From JAVBQJ01 sp031549115 (GTDB taxonomy: Bacteria > Verrucomicrobiota > Lentisphaeria > Victivallales > Victivallaceae): DNA of 64,000 nt. Within the stretch, counting starts at the first letter, position 1, and every line of letters starts with the position of its first letter. The notes beneath the pieces were generated by a model. That model was given only the letters and a program-made list of their open reading frames with translations. It had not been told where the DNA came from and ran no database searches. Positions 26,479 to 35,889 of this stretch are shown one piece after another. Location of the stretch: positions 62,001-126,000 of the forward strand of contig JAVBQJ010000049.1 of NCBI GenBank assembly GCA_031549115.1, read 5' to 3'. The translations under genes were made by a program, and so were the position numbers.

Positions 26479-28460
26479 ACGTTCACCACTCCTGTGTTCC
26501 AATGCTGATTCCAATTTTCACAAGCCTTCGTGCGTCCCAGCAGCAGCAGCCGGTCGTCGGTCTGCAGTACAAAATCCGCCGGCGGGAAGGCCAGAAACTC
26601 TTCGCCGCGCGCCACACCGATGATGCTCAGGTCGAACTCCTCGCGTATCCGCGAATCGCGGATGGCGCACTGGTTCCAGCGGGCGTCCGGAGCGATTTTC
26701 CAGGCCACGGTGCCGAAAAACTGCATGAACAGCGGGAAGCCGTAGCGGTCCATCCGGTGCGCGTCCTGCTGCAATAATTCCGGTTGAACCCGGCGCAGAT
26801 AGCCGTGCACTTCGGGCATGCTCCAGCCCAGGGAATACAGCACCGCGCGCATGGTTTCGCAGGCGGCGGCGATTTCACTGTCGATGACAGCCACCTGCGA
26901 CAACTGCTGCAGCCCTTCCGGTTTCTCCTCTGCGTTGTACCAATGCACCAATACGGCAAGGCGCGGATTCACGCTCCGCGCCGCTCCGATCAACACCAGC
27001 GCTTCGGTCGTGGAGCCGGCCGACAGGATCAGCAGCCGCGCCCGGGCGGCTCCGGCGGCCTCCATGATCTGCGATTGCAACGGATCGCCGAAAATCGCCG
27101 AATAGCCTTGTTCTTTCAGCTCCAGGAAATGCTTGTGGTCGGGTTCGATTATCACCTGCCGGTGCCCGATCTGGTTCAGCAGGTTCGTCAGCGGCCGCAG
27201 CTCCTCTCCGGTCAGGATCAGGTGATCCGAAAGCTCCGTCGCCGGAAGCGATCGTTCCCAGGGCAACTGTTCGCCCTGTTTTTCCGGAAAGAGCCGGCGG
27301 AACCAACGGTATACCGGCGCGGTCGCCCCGGCGAAGAGCGGCCCGGCCAGCATCGACAGCACCGTCACATTGAGAATCAGATTGTACAGCCGTTCGGAGA
27401 TGGCCCCGATCGACATGCCCTGCTGGATCAGCACGAAAGCGATTTCCGACACCGGCAGCATGCCGAAGAGGACCGCCACCGGGATCACCCGGCGGTATCC
27501 GAATATATAGGAGATTCCGGCCAATAGCGCCCCCCGGCCGAAGGTCGCGATCAGAAAGACCCCGATCAGCAGCTGCCAGTCGTGAAAAATCAGCATCGGG
27601 TTGCACAGCGTTCCCACCGAAACGAAAAAGATCAGTACGAAAATATCGCGCAGGCTGCCCAGTTCACTGACCGCCCGGTGGCTGTAGTCGGATTCGCTGA
27701 GCACCATCCCGGCGATGAACGCGCCGAACGCATACGACAGTCCGAAGCAGCTGGTCAGGTAGCCGACGCCGAGGCCGAGCACGCTGACGACCAGCAAAAA
27801 CAACTCCCGTGAATGCAGCTGCGCCACATAATACAATACCCGCGGCGTCAGCCGGGAACCGATCACCATCATCACCGCGACAAAGATTCCGGTATAGATA
27901 ACCGGCCGGATCACCTCGAACCAGCCTTCGGCGGCGCCTCCGGCACCGGGCGCGAGGTGGCACAAGAGAATCATGATCGGCACCACCGTCAGGTCCTGGA
28001 CGATCGACATGCCCAGCATCAGCCGCCCCGACAGCACACCGGCGTACCCCTGCGACGACAGGGTTTTCAAAATCACCGCGGTACTCGAGGAGACGAACGC
28101 GGCGCCGAACCACCAGCTCTCCGAATTGCCGAAGCCGAGCACGATTCCGAAGGCGGCGCAAAAGAGCAGCGTCAGCGTCACCTGGATCAACGTTCCCCCG
28201 AACGCGATTTTCCGGATCGGCTTCAGGCTTTTCAACGGGAATTCCAGCCCCAGCGAAAACAGCAGCAGCGCGGCGCCGACATCCGCCAGCACTTTGACCT
28301 GGTCGATGTTGCCGATGGTCCAGCCGGGTGTGTGCGGGCCGACCGCGATTCCGGCGATCAGATAGCCGAGCAGCAGCGGCTGCCGGAAGAGCTGGGCGAC
28401 CAGGCCGCCCACCAGCCCCGCGGCCACCATCAGCAGAATATCCAACGCAATCCCCGTCAT
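26475..28460 (-). CDS. CPA2-family cation:proton antiporter with C-terminal RCK domain (KefB-like)
   Basis: A 661-residue membrane protein. About twelve hydrophobic segments (1-390) have CPA2 features such as LLFSLGLEF and the STAVILKTLSSQG stretch in the transport core. A cytoplasmic TrkA-N-like domain (about 405-540) and TrkA-C-like end (about 595-655, IIGVARGEEFL) regulate transport. The nucleotide-binding loop reads ILTGEELRPLTN rather than GxGxxG, so NAD(H) or nucleotide binding may be lost. It probably exchanges K+ or Na+ for H+. It lies 4 bases after the upstream GT-C gene in a compact operon. Confidence 0.88.
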   Translation of the reverse strand: MTGIALDILLMVAAGLVGGLVAQLFRQPLLLGYLIAGIAVGPHTPGWTIGNIDQVKVLADVGAALLLFSLGLEFPLKSLKPIRKIAFGGTLIQVTLTLLFCAAFGIVLGFGNSESWWFGAAFVSSSTAVILKTLSSQGYAGVLSGRLMLGMSIVQDLTVVPIMILLCHLAPGAGGAAEGWFEVIRPVIYTGIFVAVMMVIGSRLTPRVLYYVAQLHSRELFLLVVSVLGLGVGYLTSCFGLSYAFGAFIAGMVLSESDYSHRAVSELGSLRDIFVLIFFVSVGTLCNPMLIFHDWQLLIGVFLIATFGRGALLAGISYIFGYRRVIPVAVLFGMLPVSEIAFVLIQQGMSIGAISERLYNLILNVTVLSMLAGPLFAGATAPVYRWFRRLFPEKQGEQLPWERSLPATELSDHLILTGEELRPLTNLLNQIGHRQVIIEPDHKHFLELKEQGYSAIFGDPLQSQIMEAAGAARARLLILSAGSTTEALVLIGAARSVNPRLAVLVHWYNAEEKPEGLQQLSQVAVIDSEIAAACETMRAVLYSLGWSMPEVHGYLRRVQPELLQQDAHRMDRYGFPLFMQFFGTVAWKIAPDARWNQCAIRDSRIREEFDLSIIGVARGEEFLAFPPADFVLQTDDRLLLLGRTKACENWNQHWNTGVVNV

Positions 28461-28464
28461 CCGT

Positions 28465-29865
28465 CTACCTCACTTGGTAAATTCGATGAAATCCGTTTTC
28501 CCACATCAACGCGGGAAGCGCGCGAAGCCGGAAACGCTCCCGCAGTTCCGGCAGCATTCGTTCCGCCTCGTCCGCCGCCAGCACCACCAGCGTTCCCGTC
28601 CGCAGCGTCCGCTCCGGCGTATTCCATAATATATAGCGCGCCTCGGGGCCGTAATACAACAGTGCGAACGCATCCGCGTCGAAGCTCAAATAAACCGGCG
28701 TCGTTGCCCGCTCCGTGTCGGCCAGAAACGCCGCTGCCGGCCGGATCGCATAGCTGTCGCGCCGGTAGTATGGCGCGAACCAGTCGTCCTGGCTTGCCGT
28801 CCAGCGGGCGCCTCCGGCCCAGCGCGAAAGCGTTTCGGCCGTTTGCGCCTGACGTTGTCCCAGGGCCCAGGCGACACTCAACAGCGCTCCCAGAAGCAGC
28901 AGCGCATAGCGGGGCTTCCGCTTCAGCTTCACCAATGCCGCGCGCCACACCATGCCGATGACCAACAGCCACACTGCCCACAACGGAAAATAAGTGCGCG
29001 GAAACGGCGCCGCCGTCAGCAGCAGCGCCGGCAACACCGGCAACAGAAATGCCAGCGCGCGAATCCAGTTCCGCTGCCGGCGCCAGCCGCGCCACGACAG
29101 ACACAAGATCGGCAGCAGCGCGACGGCGAAGCCGAGATAGAGCGCCGCCAGCGACCACCAACCGTTTGCCCACCCCTCTTTGAGCTCCATGGCCTTCGCC
29201 ACCGCCGGCGCGATCGGCGCGTAAAACGCCATCAATGCCGCCACCGGGATCACGCTCAATCCCCAGAAGCTCTTGCGCTGCAGGAAACTCCAGCCGGCGC
29301 CGGTTTCCGGCGCCGCGAAAAGCACCACTCCGGCCAGCGCAATCAGATTGCTCGGAATCACCGCCACCGCCGCCAAGGCCGTTGCCATATAGGCCGCCCA
29401 CGGCTTCCAGCCGCCGTTTTTCACCGCCGCCAACGCGGCTTCCAGCGCCAGCACGGTCAGGAAAAAGCTCAACATATAACCGCGCAGCGCGGTTCCATAC
29501 AATGCAAACGGCAGCGACAGCGAAAAACAGCCGAGCAATACCGCCGCCGCCCAGCGTCCGCCGAGCCGGCGCCAGTGCCGGAAATACAGTATCATCACCG
29601 CCGCCAGCGCCGGCAGCATCGAGCCGAGGCGGCCGAAATAATCCGCTTCCAGGCCGAAGTTCCAGTTGCTCCACAGCTTCAGGAGCCACGAGTAGCCGAT
29701 GTGATTGTTGGGGATGGTGTAATTGGTGTAAATTCCGGCATAGTCCAGGGGGACGAACTGGAGCATGGTCAAAGCTTCATCGCACCACAAATCGCGAATC
29801 CAGCCTTGCGACAGGCTCCATAGCGCCGCCAGCGCGAGCGCCAATGCCGGAAGTTGCCGCTTCAC
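28465..29865 (-). CDS. GT-C-type membrane glycosyltransferase-like protein
   Basis: A 466-residue protein with about ten hydrophobic segments. The first extracytoplasmic loop contains LWCDEALTMLQF; the D-E pair after the first helix is typical of GT-C enzymes of the PMT_2 group. A C-terminal soluble part (about 380-466) follows. It probably transfers a sugar from a polyprenyl carrier to an unknown acceptor. It overlaps the upstream phosphoglycerate mutase-like gene by 4 bases. Confidence 0.6.
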   Translation of the reverse strand: MKRQLPALALALAALWSLSQGWIRDLWCDEALTMLQFVPLDYAGIYTNYTIPNNHIGYSWLLKLWSNWNFGLEADYFGRLGSMLPALAAVMILYFRHWRRLGGRWAAAVLLGCFSLSLPFALYGTALRGYMLSFFLTVLALEAALAAVKNGGWKPWAAYMATALAAVAVIPSNLIALAGVVLFAAPETGAGWSFLQRKSFWGLSVIPVAALMAFYAPIAPAVAKAMELKEGWANGWWSLAALYLGFAVALLPILCLSWRGWRRQRNWIRALAFLLPVLPALLLTAAPFPRTYFPLWAVWLLVIGMVWRAALVKLKRKPRYALLLLGALLSVAWALGQRQAQTAETLSRWAGGARWTASQDDWFAPYYRRDSYAIRPAAAFLADTERATTPVYLSFDADAFALLYYGPEARYILWNTPERTLRTGTLVVLAADEAERMLPELRERFRLRALPALMWENGFHRIYQVR

Positions 29866-31070
29866 TTCAGCCCCAGCACCAATTGCATCAATTCCATCCC
29901 GCGCATCGCGCCGAGAGCGCCCGACGGCGCCACCAGCTCGCTGTAGCGGTCACAACCGTCGGCGGCGATGCCGGGGCCGCACAATGCCACCGGCACCGGG
30001 TCGGTGGTGTGACAGCGCAGCTTGATCGGCACCGGGTGGTCCGGGAGCACCGCGAAGCGCACCTCTTGCCCTTCCAGCGCCCGCAGCACCGGCGCGACGA
30101 CTTTGGCGTCGAAGTCGGTGATGGCCCGCATTTTCAGCGTCAGGTCGCCGGCGTGGGAGCATTCGTCGATGGCCTCGACGTGAAGATAAACGAAGTCGTG
30201 GGTTTCCAGCGCTTTCAGCGCCGCTTCGACTTTACCGGCGTAATTGGTGTCGATGTAGCCGGTCGCGCCGGGAACTTCGATCACATCCATGCCGGTGCAT
30301 TTGCCGATGCCCTTGATGACATCGACGGCGCTGATGATCGCGCCGGTCTTGCCCGCATAGCGTGCGGTGAAGCCGGGCAGCTGCGGCTGACGGCCGGGGC
30401 TCCACGGCCAGATCCAGTTGGCGCGCGACTGCCCGCACTTGAACAGCGGGTGTTTCTCCAACAGCGCCGTCGCCCGCGCTCCCAGCTGGTTCAGGAACTC
30501 GACGGTATGCCGCGCTTCCCGCGAACCGTCGTTGGCTTTCAACTCCAGTTCGCTCACCGGCAGGTCCTGCGACGAATCCGGTTTGTGATAGTGAATCGCG
30601 TTCGAAAACTCCTTGCCGTGCAACACCACCAGATTGCGGTAGCTGACGCCGGAGTGAAAGGTCACTTTGTTGTTGCCGAGCTCGCGCTGCAGCATTTCCA
30701 TTAATTCCGCCGCGATCTTCTGGTCGATGTGCCCGGCGGAATAGTCCAGCAGAATTCCCTCCGGCGACACCGACACCAGATTGCAGCGCCACGCCACGTC
30801 GTCGGGGCCGAGTTCGATATTCTGGCTCACCGCCTCGATCGGCCCGCGTCCCGGATAGAAGCGCTCCGGGTCGAAGCCCAGCACCGACATATTGGCGACA
30901 TCCGAGCTGGTCGGCAGACCATCCGGCAGCGTCAGAAACGTTCCGCAACTGCCGCGCCGGGCGATCGAATCCATCGCCGGGGTATCGCATGCCTCCAATG
31001 GCGTCCGGTTGTCCAGCTCCGCCAATCGTTCGTCGGCCATGCCGTCGGCCAAGAATATCACACTTTTCAT
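29862..31070 (-). CDS. Cofactor-independent phosphoglycerate mutase, ApgM-like (proposed homoserine kinase subgroup)
   Basis: A 402-residue member of the alkaline-phosphatase superfamily. Visible motifs are the metal-binding IFLADGMAD at the N-terminus, the serine nucleophile region TSSDVANMSVLGF (about 55), HVEAIDECSHAGD (about 296) and DHPVPIKLRCH (about 332). It catalyses 2- to 3-phosphoglycerate interconversion in archaeal relatives. The subgroup that begins DGMADERL has been proposed to supply homoserine kinase activity in bacteria without ThrB; the sequence alone does not decide between these. Overlap with the GT-C gene couples their translation. Confidence 0.85.
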   Translation of the reverse strand: MKSVIFLADGMADERLAELDNRTPLEACDTPAMDSIARRGSCGTFLTLPDGLPTSSDVANMSVLGFDPERFYPGRGPIEAVSQNIELGPDDVAWRCNLVSVSPEGILLDYSAGHIDQKIAAELMEMLQRELGNNKVTFHSGVSYRNLVVLHGKEFSNAIHYHKPDSSQDLPVSELELKANDGSREARHTVEFLNQLGARATALLEKHPLFKCGQSRANWIWPWSPGRQPQLPGFTARYAGKTGAIISAVDVIKGIGKCTGMDVIEVPGATGYIDTNYAGKVEAALKALETHDFVYLHVEAIDECSHAGDLTLKMRAITDFDAKVVAPVLRALEGQEVRFAVLPDHPVPIKLRCHTTDPVPVALCGPGIAADGCDRYSELVAPSGALGAMRGMELMQLVLGLK

Positions 31071-31165
31071 TTTCCCGTTTCCCGTTATCCTTCGAAACCT
31101 GTATGTTTATGTCGTCTGTCATGGCGGCGCTGCAGCGCAACCGTCATTTATGCGCCGCTCTGCAA

Positions 31166-31423
31166 CTAATCGCGGGTGCGGCGGCCGGTGTCGGGCTCGA
31201 AGTCGGTCCAGCTGCCCTCCGCGCCGTCGTCGCGCGTCAACAATTCGATCTTCCGCTCCAATGTCTCCAGCCGGGCCCGGCACACCTTCGCCATCTCCAT
31301 CCCGGATTCGTAACGCTCGATCAGTTTTTCCAACGGCAGAGAGCCGGTCTCCAATTCCTTGACCACCTGCTCCAATTGCCCGAGCGCCGCCTCAAAGGTC
31401 AGTTTTTCCTGTTCATCCGCCAT
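31166..31423 (-). CDS. xseB: Exodeoxyribonuclease VII small subunit
   Basis: An 85-residue helical protein of the normal XseB length and pattern: FEAALGQLEQVVKELETGSLPLEKLIERYE, followed by a polar tail. It binds XseA to form the single-strand-specific exonuclease VII; xseA is not in this window. It begins 4 bases after the stop of the upstream transporter gene. Confidence 0.93.
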   Translation of the reverse strand: MADEQEKLTFEAALGQLEQVVKELETGSLPLEKLIERYESGMEMAKVCRARLETLERKIELLTRDDGAEGSWTDFEPDTGRRTRD

Positions 31424-31427
31424 CGCG

Positions 31428-32351
31428 TCACCCCTTTCCGGCTGCCAGCCAATCCATCAATGCGCCGCCCTGGCTCAAGCCGATTGCCAGCAGCGCCGCG
31501 GCCAAAGTCACATACCATCCCGTAGTACGTTTTTCCCCGAAAAAACAGACGCTCATCAGCGCGCTCGACAAAATCGACGTCGCGCTGATCACCGTGAAAA
31601 CCAACGCCGCCGGCGCCGCGATCGCCACGTTCTGAAAGAACAAGCCGCCGATCGTTCCCATTGCCGCCAGCGCGCCGGCCCAATAAAAATACTTCGACCG
31701 GTACGGCCGCTCCCGCCGGATCGCGATCTCCAGCGCCGCCGGGATTACGACCCCCAGGTACAGCAGAAACAAATACACGCTCGTCACCGCCGCGAAATCC
31801 GGCACCATCGCCTGCAGCCCCTTGTTGACCATATTCGCTTCGCTGTTGGTCAACACCAGCAAGATCAGCAGTATCACATAGACGATCCGCGTCCGCAGCT
31901 TCTCTTTGTTGCTGGCGGTCGCCGTGGTGTGGGTCTGGGTCGCCGCCGCCACCACCGCTCCCGCGGCCGCCGCCATCGCCAGAATCTGCCAGACGGTGCA
32001 CGCTTCGCCCAGATATACCCACGCGAACACGATTGCCGGCACAAACGCCAGCATCATCGCGCACCACAACGGCGACAACGGGCCGCGCTTCATGGTCGGC
32101 TTTATCAGCTTCATCATGGCGTACTGCGTCAAACCGGTCGTCAGCCCCCAGAAGTAAAACCAGCCGGATACCTTTGAGAAACTGCCATAGGAACCGATGC
32201 CGAACACCACCATGCCCACCATGCATGCGAACAACATCACCTGCAATGGTTTGATGCCGCCGCGCTCCCCGACCTTAAACGATATTCCGATAAACGAATA
32301 CATGAAACCGGAAAGCATCGCCACCGCCGCCATCCACCCTACCGAATTCAA
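31428..32351 (-). CDS. EamA/DMT-superfamily ten-helix transporter
   Basis: About 307 residues with ten hydrophobic segments in two repeats of five, the drug/metabolite transporter layout; the long repeats and VSATSIL-type last helices recall sugar-uptake members such as RhaT (weak). No ATG fits well: GGGAGG is 6 bases before a TTG at 32351 and 3 bases before a GTG at 32354, so I use the TTG. An ATG further upstream adds 34 polar residues that would cross the apparent leader. First gene of the xseB-pgm-antiporter operon. Substrate unknown. Confidence 0.72.
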   Translation of the reverse strand: MNSVGWMAAVAMLSGFMYSFIGISFKVGERGGIKPLQVMLFACMVGMVVFGIGSYGSFSKVSGWFYFWGLTTGLTQYAMMKLIKPTMKRGPLSPLWCAMMLAFVPAIVFAWVYLGEACTVWQILAMAAAAGAVVAAATQTHTTATASNKEKLRTRIVYVILLILLVLTNSEANMVNKGLQAMVPDFAAVTSVYLFLLYLGVVIPAALEIAIRRERPYRSKYFYWAGALAAMGTIGGLFFQNVAIAAPAALVFTVISATSILSSALMSVCFFGEKRTTGWYVTLAAALLAIGLSQGGALMDWLAAGKG

Positions 32352-32555
32352 CACATTCCTCCCGTCCCGAACCGTTTGCCCCGTTCCGGCCAAAAGACCG
32401 GAATTATTTTGAAACCATAATATAACACGTTTCCGGAAATTTAAAATCCGCATTTCCCCCGAAACAGCCGGAAAGCCATGAAAAAAGCCCCTCCGTTACT
32501 TGTTTTGTTGGGTCCCGGGTGTATTTTAATACATTATATTCCGAAAACCGAAAAT

Positions 32556-33404
32556 ATGAGTCTGTTTATGAGTGAAACTGTCGTCGTTCTTTTCCTCGCC
32601 GTTGTCCAGGGCATTGCCGAATTTCTTCCGATCAGCTCCTCGGGGCACTTGGCCGTGCTCGGCCAGATATTCGGACTCGACCCGGAAAGCAACGTCGATT
32701 TGAATATCATCCTCCACGCCGGAACCCTGCTGGCGATTCTGGTATTTTACTTCAAAACCCTGCTGCAGCTGGTGACCGAGGTCAAGGAGTGGAAGGTGAT
32801 CGGCATGGTGATCCTCGGCAGCATTCCCACCGCCGCCGTCGGCCTCGGCATCAAAAAGTGCGGCTACGAGGAGGTGTTGTTCAACAATCTGTGGATGCCG
32901 GCCATCGGTTTTCTCATCACCGGATTTCTGCTGCAATTCGCCACCCGGGCGGCGGCGCGGGAGCACAACAGCCTCGGGTTGACGGATATGAATTGGAAGC
33001 AGGCGCTCGGGATCGGTGTCGTCCAGGGCATCGCGGTCACCCCCGGTATTTCGCGTTCCGGGTCGACCATCTCCGCCGCGCTGTTTTGCCGCCTCAAGCC
33101 GACGGAAAGTGCCAAGTTCTCGTTTCTGCTGGCGATCCCGGCCATCGGCGGCGCCGCGTTTCTCGATCTCTTGAAAGCGCTCAAACCGGCGGCCGACGCC
33201 GCCGCCAATCCGAGTGCGCTTCCCGTCTGGCTGCTCACGGCCGGATTTGTGGTGTCGGCCGTGATCGGATATGTGTCGCTGGCTTTTCTGATCCGCATTT
33301 TGAACCGGGGCAAGCTTTCGGTATTTTCGCCGTATCTGTACACCGTCGGCGCTTTGACGCTGGTGTTGGCGATCTACCGCTGCTTTTACCCCGCAATACA
33401 ATAA
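32556..33404 (+). CDS. uppP: Undecaprenyl-diphosphatase UppP (BacA)
   Basis: A 282-residue integral membrane phosphatase that recycles undecaprenyl pyrophosphate for cell-wall synthesis. Family motifs are intact: QGIAEFLPISSSGHL near residue 16 and the second box PGISRSGSTI near 163. The ATG at 32556 or the one four codons later is the start; neither has a strong ribosome site, and the 26 codons upstream look non-coding. It is followed 12 bases later by proC. Confidence 0.95.
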   Translation: MSLFMSETVVVLFLAVVQGIAEFLPISSSGHLAVLGQIFGLDPESNVDLNIILHAGTLLAILVFYFKTLLQLVTEVKEWKVIGMVILGSIPTAAVGLGIKKCGYEEVLFNNLWMPAIGFLITGFLLQFATRAAAREHNSLGLTDMNWKQALGIGVVQGIAVTPGISRSGSTISAALFCRLKPTESAKFSFLLAIPAIGGAAFLDLLKALKPAADAAANPSALPVWLLTAGFVVSAVIGYVSLAFLIRILNRGKLSVFSPYLYTVGALTLVLAIYRCFYPAIQ

Positions 33405-33416
33405 GGATAGGATACT

Positions 33417-34208
33417 ATGACTGCATTTCGTTTTGCGCTGCTCGGCGCCGGCAAAATGGCGACGGCGTTGACCCGCGGCTTATTGCATGCCGGAATCGCC
33501 GCTTCCGAAATTATCGCCTACGATTCGGACCCCGAAGCCGCGAAGGCATTCCGGGAGGCCACCGGCGCCGCCATCGCCGCTTCCCCGGCGGAGCTGGCCG
33601 CGCCCAATCTCATTCTCGCGGTCAAGCCCCAATATCTCGAAGCCGCGCTGCAGCCGGTGGACGCGGCCGGCAAACTGGTGATTTCGATTGTCGCCGGTGT
33701 GCCGCTGGCGCGTTTGTGCGCGTTGACCGGGGCGGACGCGGTGGTCCGGGCGATGCCGAATACGCCGGCGTTGATCGGTGCCGGCGCCGGCGCCTACGCC
33801 GTCACCGCCGCCGTTTCCGAAGCCCAGCTGCAATTGGTGGCGCGGGTGCTGGCCGGGTGCGGTTCGTTTTTTCCGGTGGCCGAGCCGCTGCTCGACGCGG
33901 TGACCGGCCTCTCCGGTTCGGGACCGGCGTATGTGTTCACGTTTATCCAGGCGCTCGCCGACGGCGGCGTCGCCGCCGGGCTGCCCCGCGATATCGCGCT
34001 CAAACTGGCGGCGCAGACCGTCGCCGGTTCGGCGCAGCTGGTATTGGAAACCGGAACCCATCCGATGGCGCTGTGCGATGCGGTGATGTCGCCGGGTGGG
34101 ACGACCGCGATGGGGGTATTGGAGCTGGCGCGGGGCGCCTTTTCCGCGGTTGCCGCCCAGGCGGTATTGGCTTCCGCCGCAAAATCCGCCGAACTCGGCA
34201 AACGTTAA
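33417..34208 (+). CDS. proC: Pyrroline-5-carboxylate reductase
   Basis: A 263-residue NAD(P)H-dependent enzyme for the last step of proline synthesis. The Rossmann start LLGAGKMATALTRG and the conserved VKPQ (about 65) are present, and the C-terminal ProC signature ETGTHPMALCDAVMSPGGTT is at about 205-225. AAGGAT stands before the ATG. It lies in a plus-strand run with uppP, a glycosyltransferase and an adenylate cyclase, with no evident pathway link. Confidence 0.95.
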   Translation: MTAFRFALLGAGKMATALTRGLLHAGIAASEIIAYDSDPEAAKAFREATGAAIAASPAELAAPNLILAVKPQYLEAALQPVDAAGKLVISIVAGVPLARLCALTGADAVVRAMPNTPALIGAGAGAYAVTAAVSEAQLQLVARVLAGCGSFFPVAEPLLDAVTGLSGSGPAYVFTFIQALADGGVAAGLPRDIALKLAAQTVAGSAQLVLETGTHPMALCDAVMSPGGTTAMGVLELARGAFSAVAAQAVLASAAKSAELGKR

Positions 34209-34225
34209 CCGAAAAGGATGGGACA

Positions 34226-34987
34226 ATGTCGAATGAATTGACCGGACAGCTCAGTGTCGTGATGCCCGTTTATAATGAAGAAAGCACCATTGAAGCCATT
34301 GTCGGCCGGGTGCTGGCGCGGCCGGAGGTCGGTGAACTGTTGATCGTCAATGACGCGTCGACCGATCGCACTCGCGAACGGTTGGAGGGGCTCAAAGGCG
34401 ATCCCCGGATCCGGATTTCCCATCAGCCGGTGAATATGGGCAAAGGCGCGGCGGTGACCCGCGGCATCGAGGAAGCCGGACTCGCGTATGTGATCATCCA
34501 GGATGCCGACTTCGAATATACGCCGGAGGATTACCCGGTGGTGCTGGAGCCGCTGGCGTCCGGCAAAGCCGACGTGGTTTACGGTTCGCGTTTCATGGGG
34601 ACGCCGGGGATGGTGCGCTATTTCCGGCATGAGATGGGCAACAAATTTCTGACCATGGCGTCGAATTTTTTCAGCGACATCCATTTGTCCGACATGGAAA
34701 CCTGCTACAAGGCGTTCCGGCGCGAGGTGGTGCAGAACCTCAACCTCGAATCCAAGCGCTTCGGCATCGAGGTCGAAATCACCGCCAAACTCGCCGCCTG
34801 CCGCCGGCTGCGGCTCTGGCAGGTGCCGATCAGCTATCTGCCGCGCCGCTACCATGAAGGCAAAAAAATCACCTGGCGCGACGGTGTGGCGGCGCTGTGG
34901 CACATCTTTCATTACAACGTGATCGCCGACGCGAAGAAATTTTACAAGCAGGATTGGGATACGGTACTGAAAGGGGTGCAGGAGTGA
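34226..34987 (+). CDS. Family 2 glycosyltransferase (DPM1-like)
   Basis: A 253-residue soluble GT-A enzyme. VVMPVYNEESTIE opens the fold, LLIVNDASTDRT carries the nucleotide-binding aspartate, and VIIQDADFEY supplies the DxD metal site (about 94). It resembles dolichol/polyprenyl-phosphate mannosyl- or glucosyltransferases, without a C-terminal membrane anchor. The ATG at 34226 has AAGGA upstream; the open frame runs far upstream but only by overlap with uppP and proC. Its product could feed the GT-C enzymes encoded elsewhere in the window (inference). Confidence 0.88.
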   Translation: MSNELTGQLSVVMPVYNEESTIEAIVGRVLARPEVGELLIVNDASTDRTRERLEGLKGDPRIRISHQPVNMGKGAAVTRGIEEAGLAYVIIQDADFEYTPEDYPVVLEPLASGKADVVYGSRFMGTPGMVRYFRHEMGNKFLTMASNFFSDIHLSDMETCYKAFRREVVQNLNLESKRFGIEVEITAKLAACRRLRLWQVPISYLPRRYHEGKKITWRDGVAALWHIFHYNVIADAKKFYKQDWDTVLKGVQE

Positions 34988-35889
34988 CACTGGTACTTCT
35001 TCTCGGCATCGGCATCGGCCTGGTTCCCGGAATCTGCGGCGCCCTTTTCTGGTACCGCCGGAGCCGGGAAACGGCGGCCGCCTGCCGGCTGCAGCTGGAG
35101 AAGTACCGCCGCGAACATTTGCACATGGCGGAAACGCAGACGGTGTTGGAGCAGGAAAAGGCCGGGCTGGACGACCTCAAATTCGATATCGTCGAACGCA
35201 ATCTGGATATGCTCGAACTCAAAGAGCAGCTGGAGGTGGAGAAGGAACGCTCGGAAAAGCTGCTGCGCAACATTCTGCCCGAGCGCGTGATCAGCGAGCT
35301 GCGCGCCACCGGCAAGAGCGAACCCGAGAGCTTCGAAGCCGTCACCGTGTTCTTCTCCGATATCGTCAACTTCACCGAAAAGAGCGCCAAGGTCGAACCC
35401 CGTATCCTGATCGAGGAGCTCAGCGATATTTTCACGAATTTCGATCATATTTTCGTCGCCAACGGCTGTGAGCGGATCAAAACCATCGGCGACGCCTACC
35501 TGAGCGTGTCGGGGCTGCCGGTGCCGTGCGCCGGCCACTGCGACAACATTCTCCGTGCCGCGATGGCGGCAATGCGTTACCTGGACGAACGCAACCACGA
35601 CGGCAAACACCTGGTCTGGGAGATGCGCATGGGGGTGCACACCGGACGGGTGGTCGGCGGCATCGTCGGCACAGAAAAATACATTTACGATGTCTTCGGC
35701 GATACCATCAACACCGCCAGCCGGATGGAAAGCTACTCCGAGCCGATGGCGATCAATGTTTCCCATGTCACCCGCGAACTGGCGCGGGAGGAGTTCTGCT
35801 TCACCGAGCGCCCGTCCTGCAGCGTCAAGGGCAAAGGCGCACAGAAGATGTTCTTCCTCTGCTGGCGCCCTCAATACGCCGACAGGTAA
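34984..35889 (+). CDS. Membrane-anchored class III adenylate cyclase
   Basis: About 301 residues starting at a GTG that overlaps the glycosyltransferase stop (GTGA). One N-terminal membrane helix (about 2-22) and a coiled coil (about 30-100) lead to a complete cyclase homology domain. Metal ligands are D126 (FFSDIVNF) and D170 (KTIGDAYL). K166 and D236 (DVFGDTIN) are the pair that selects adenine, and N243/R247 are the transition-state residues, so cAMP is the expected product. No CRP-like gene is seen nearby. The 3' end overlaps the convergent gene by 19 bases. Confidence 0.9.
   Translation: MTLVLLLGIGIGLVPGICGALFWYRRSRETAAACRLQLEKYRREHLHMAETQTVLEQEKAGLDDLKFDIVERNLDMLELKEQLEVEKERSEKLLRNILPERVISELRATGKSEPESFEAVTVFFSDIVNFTEKSAKVEPRILIEELSDIFTNFDHIFVANGCERIKTIGDAYLSVSGLPVPCAGHCDNILRAAMAAMRYLDERNHDGKHLVWEMRMGVHTGRVVGGIVGTEKYIYDVFGDTINTASRMESYSEPMAINVSHVTRELAREEFCFTERPSCSVKGKGAQKMFFLCWRPQYADR

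Noticed and set aside
32789..34225. Upstream extension of the family 2 glycosyltransferase frame through uppP and proC
   Set aside because: The start at 34226 has a ribosome site and the GT fold begins there; the upstream part overlaps two clear genes in another frame.
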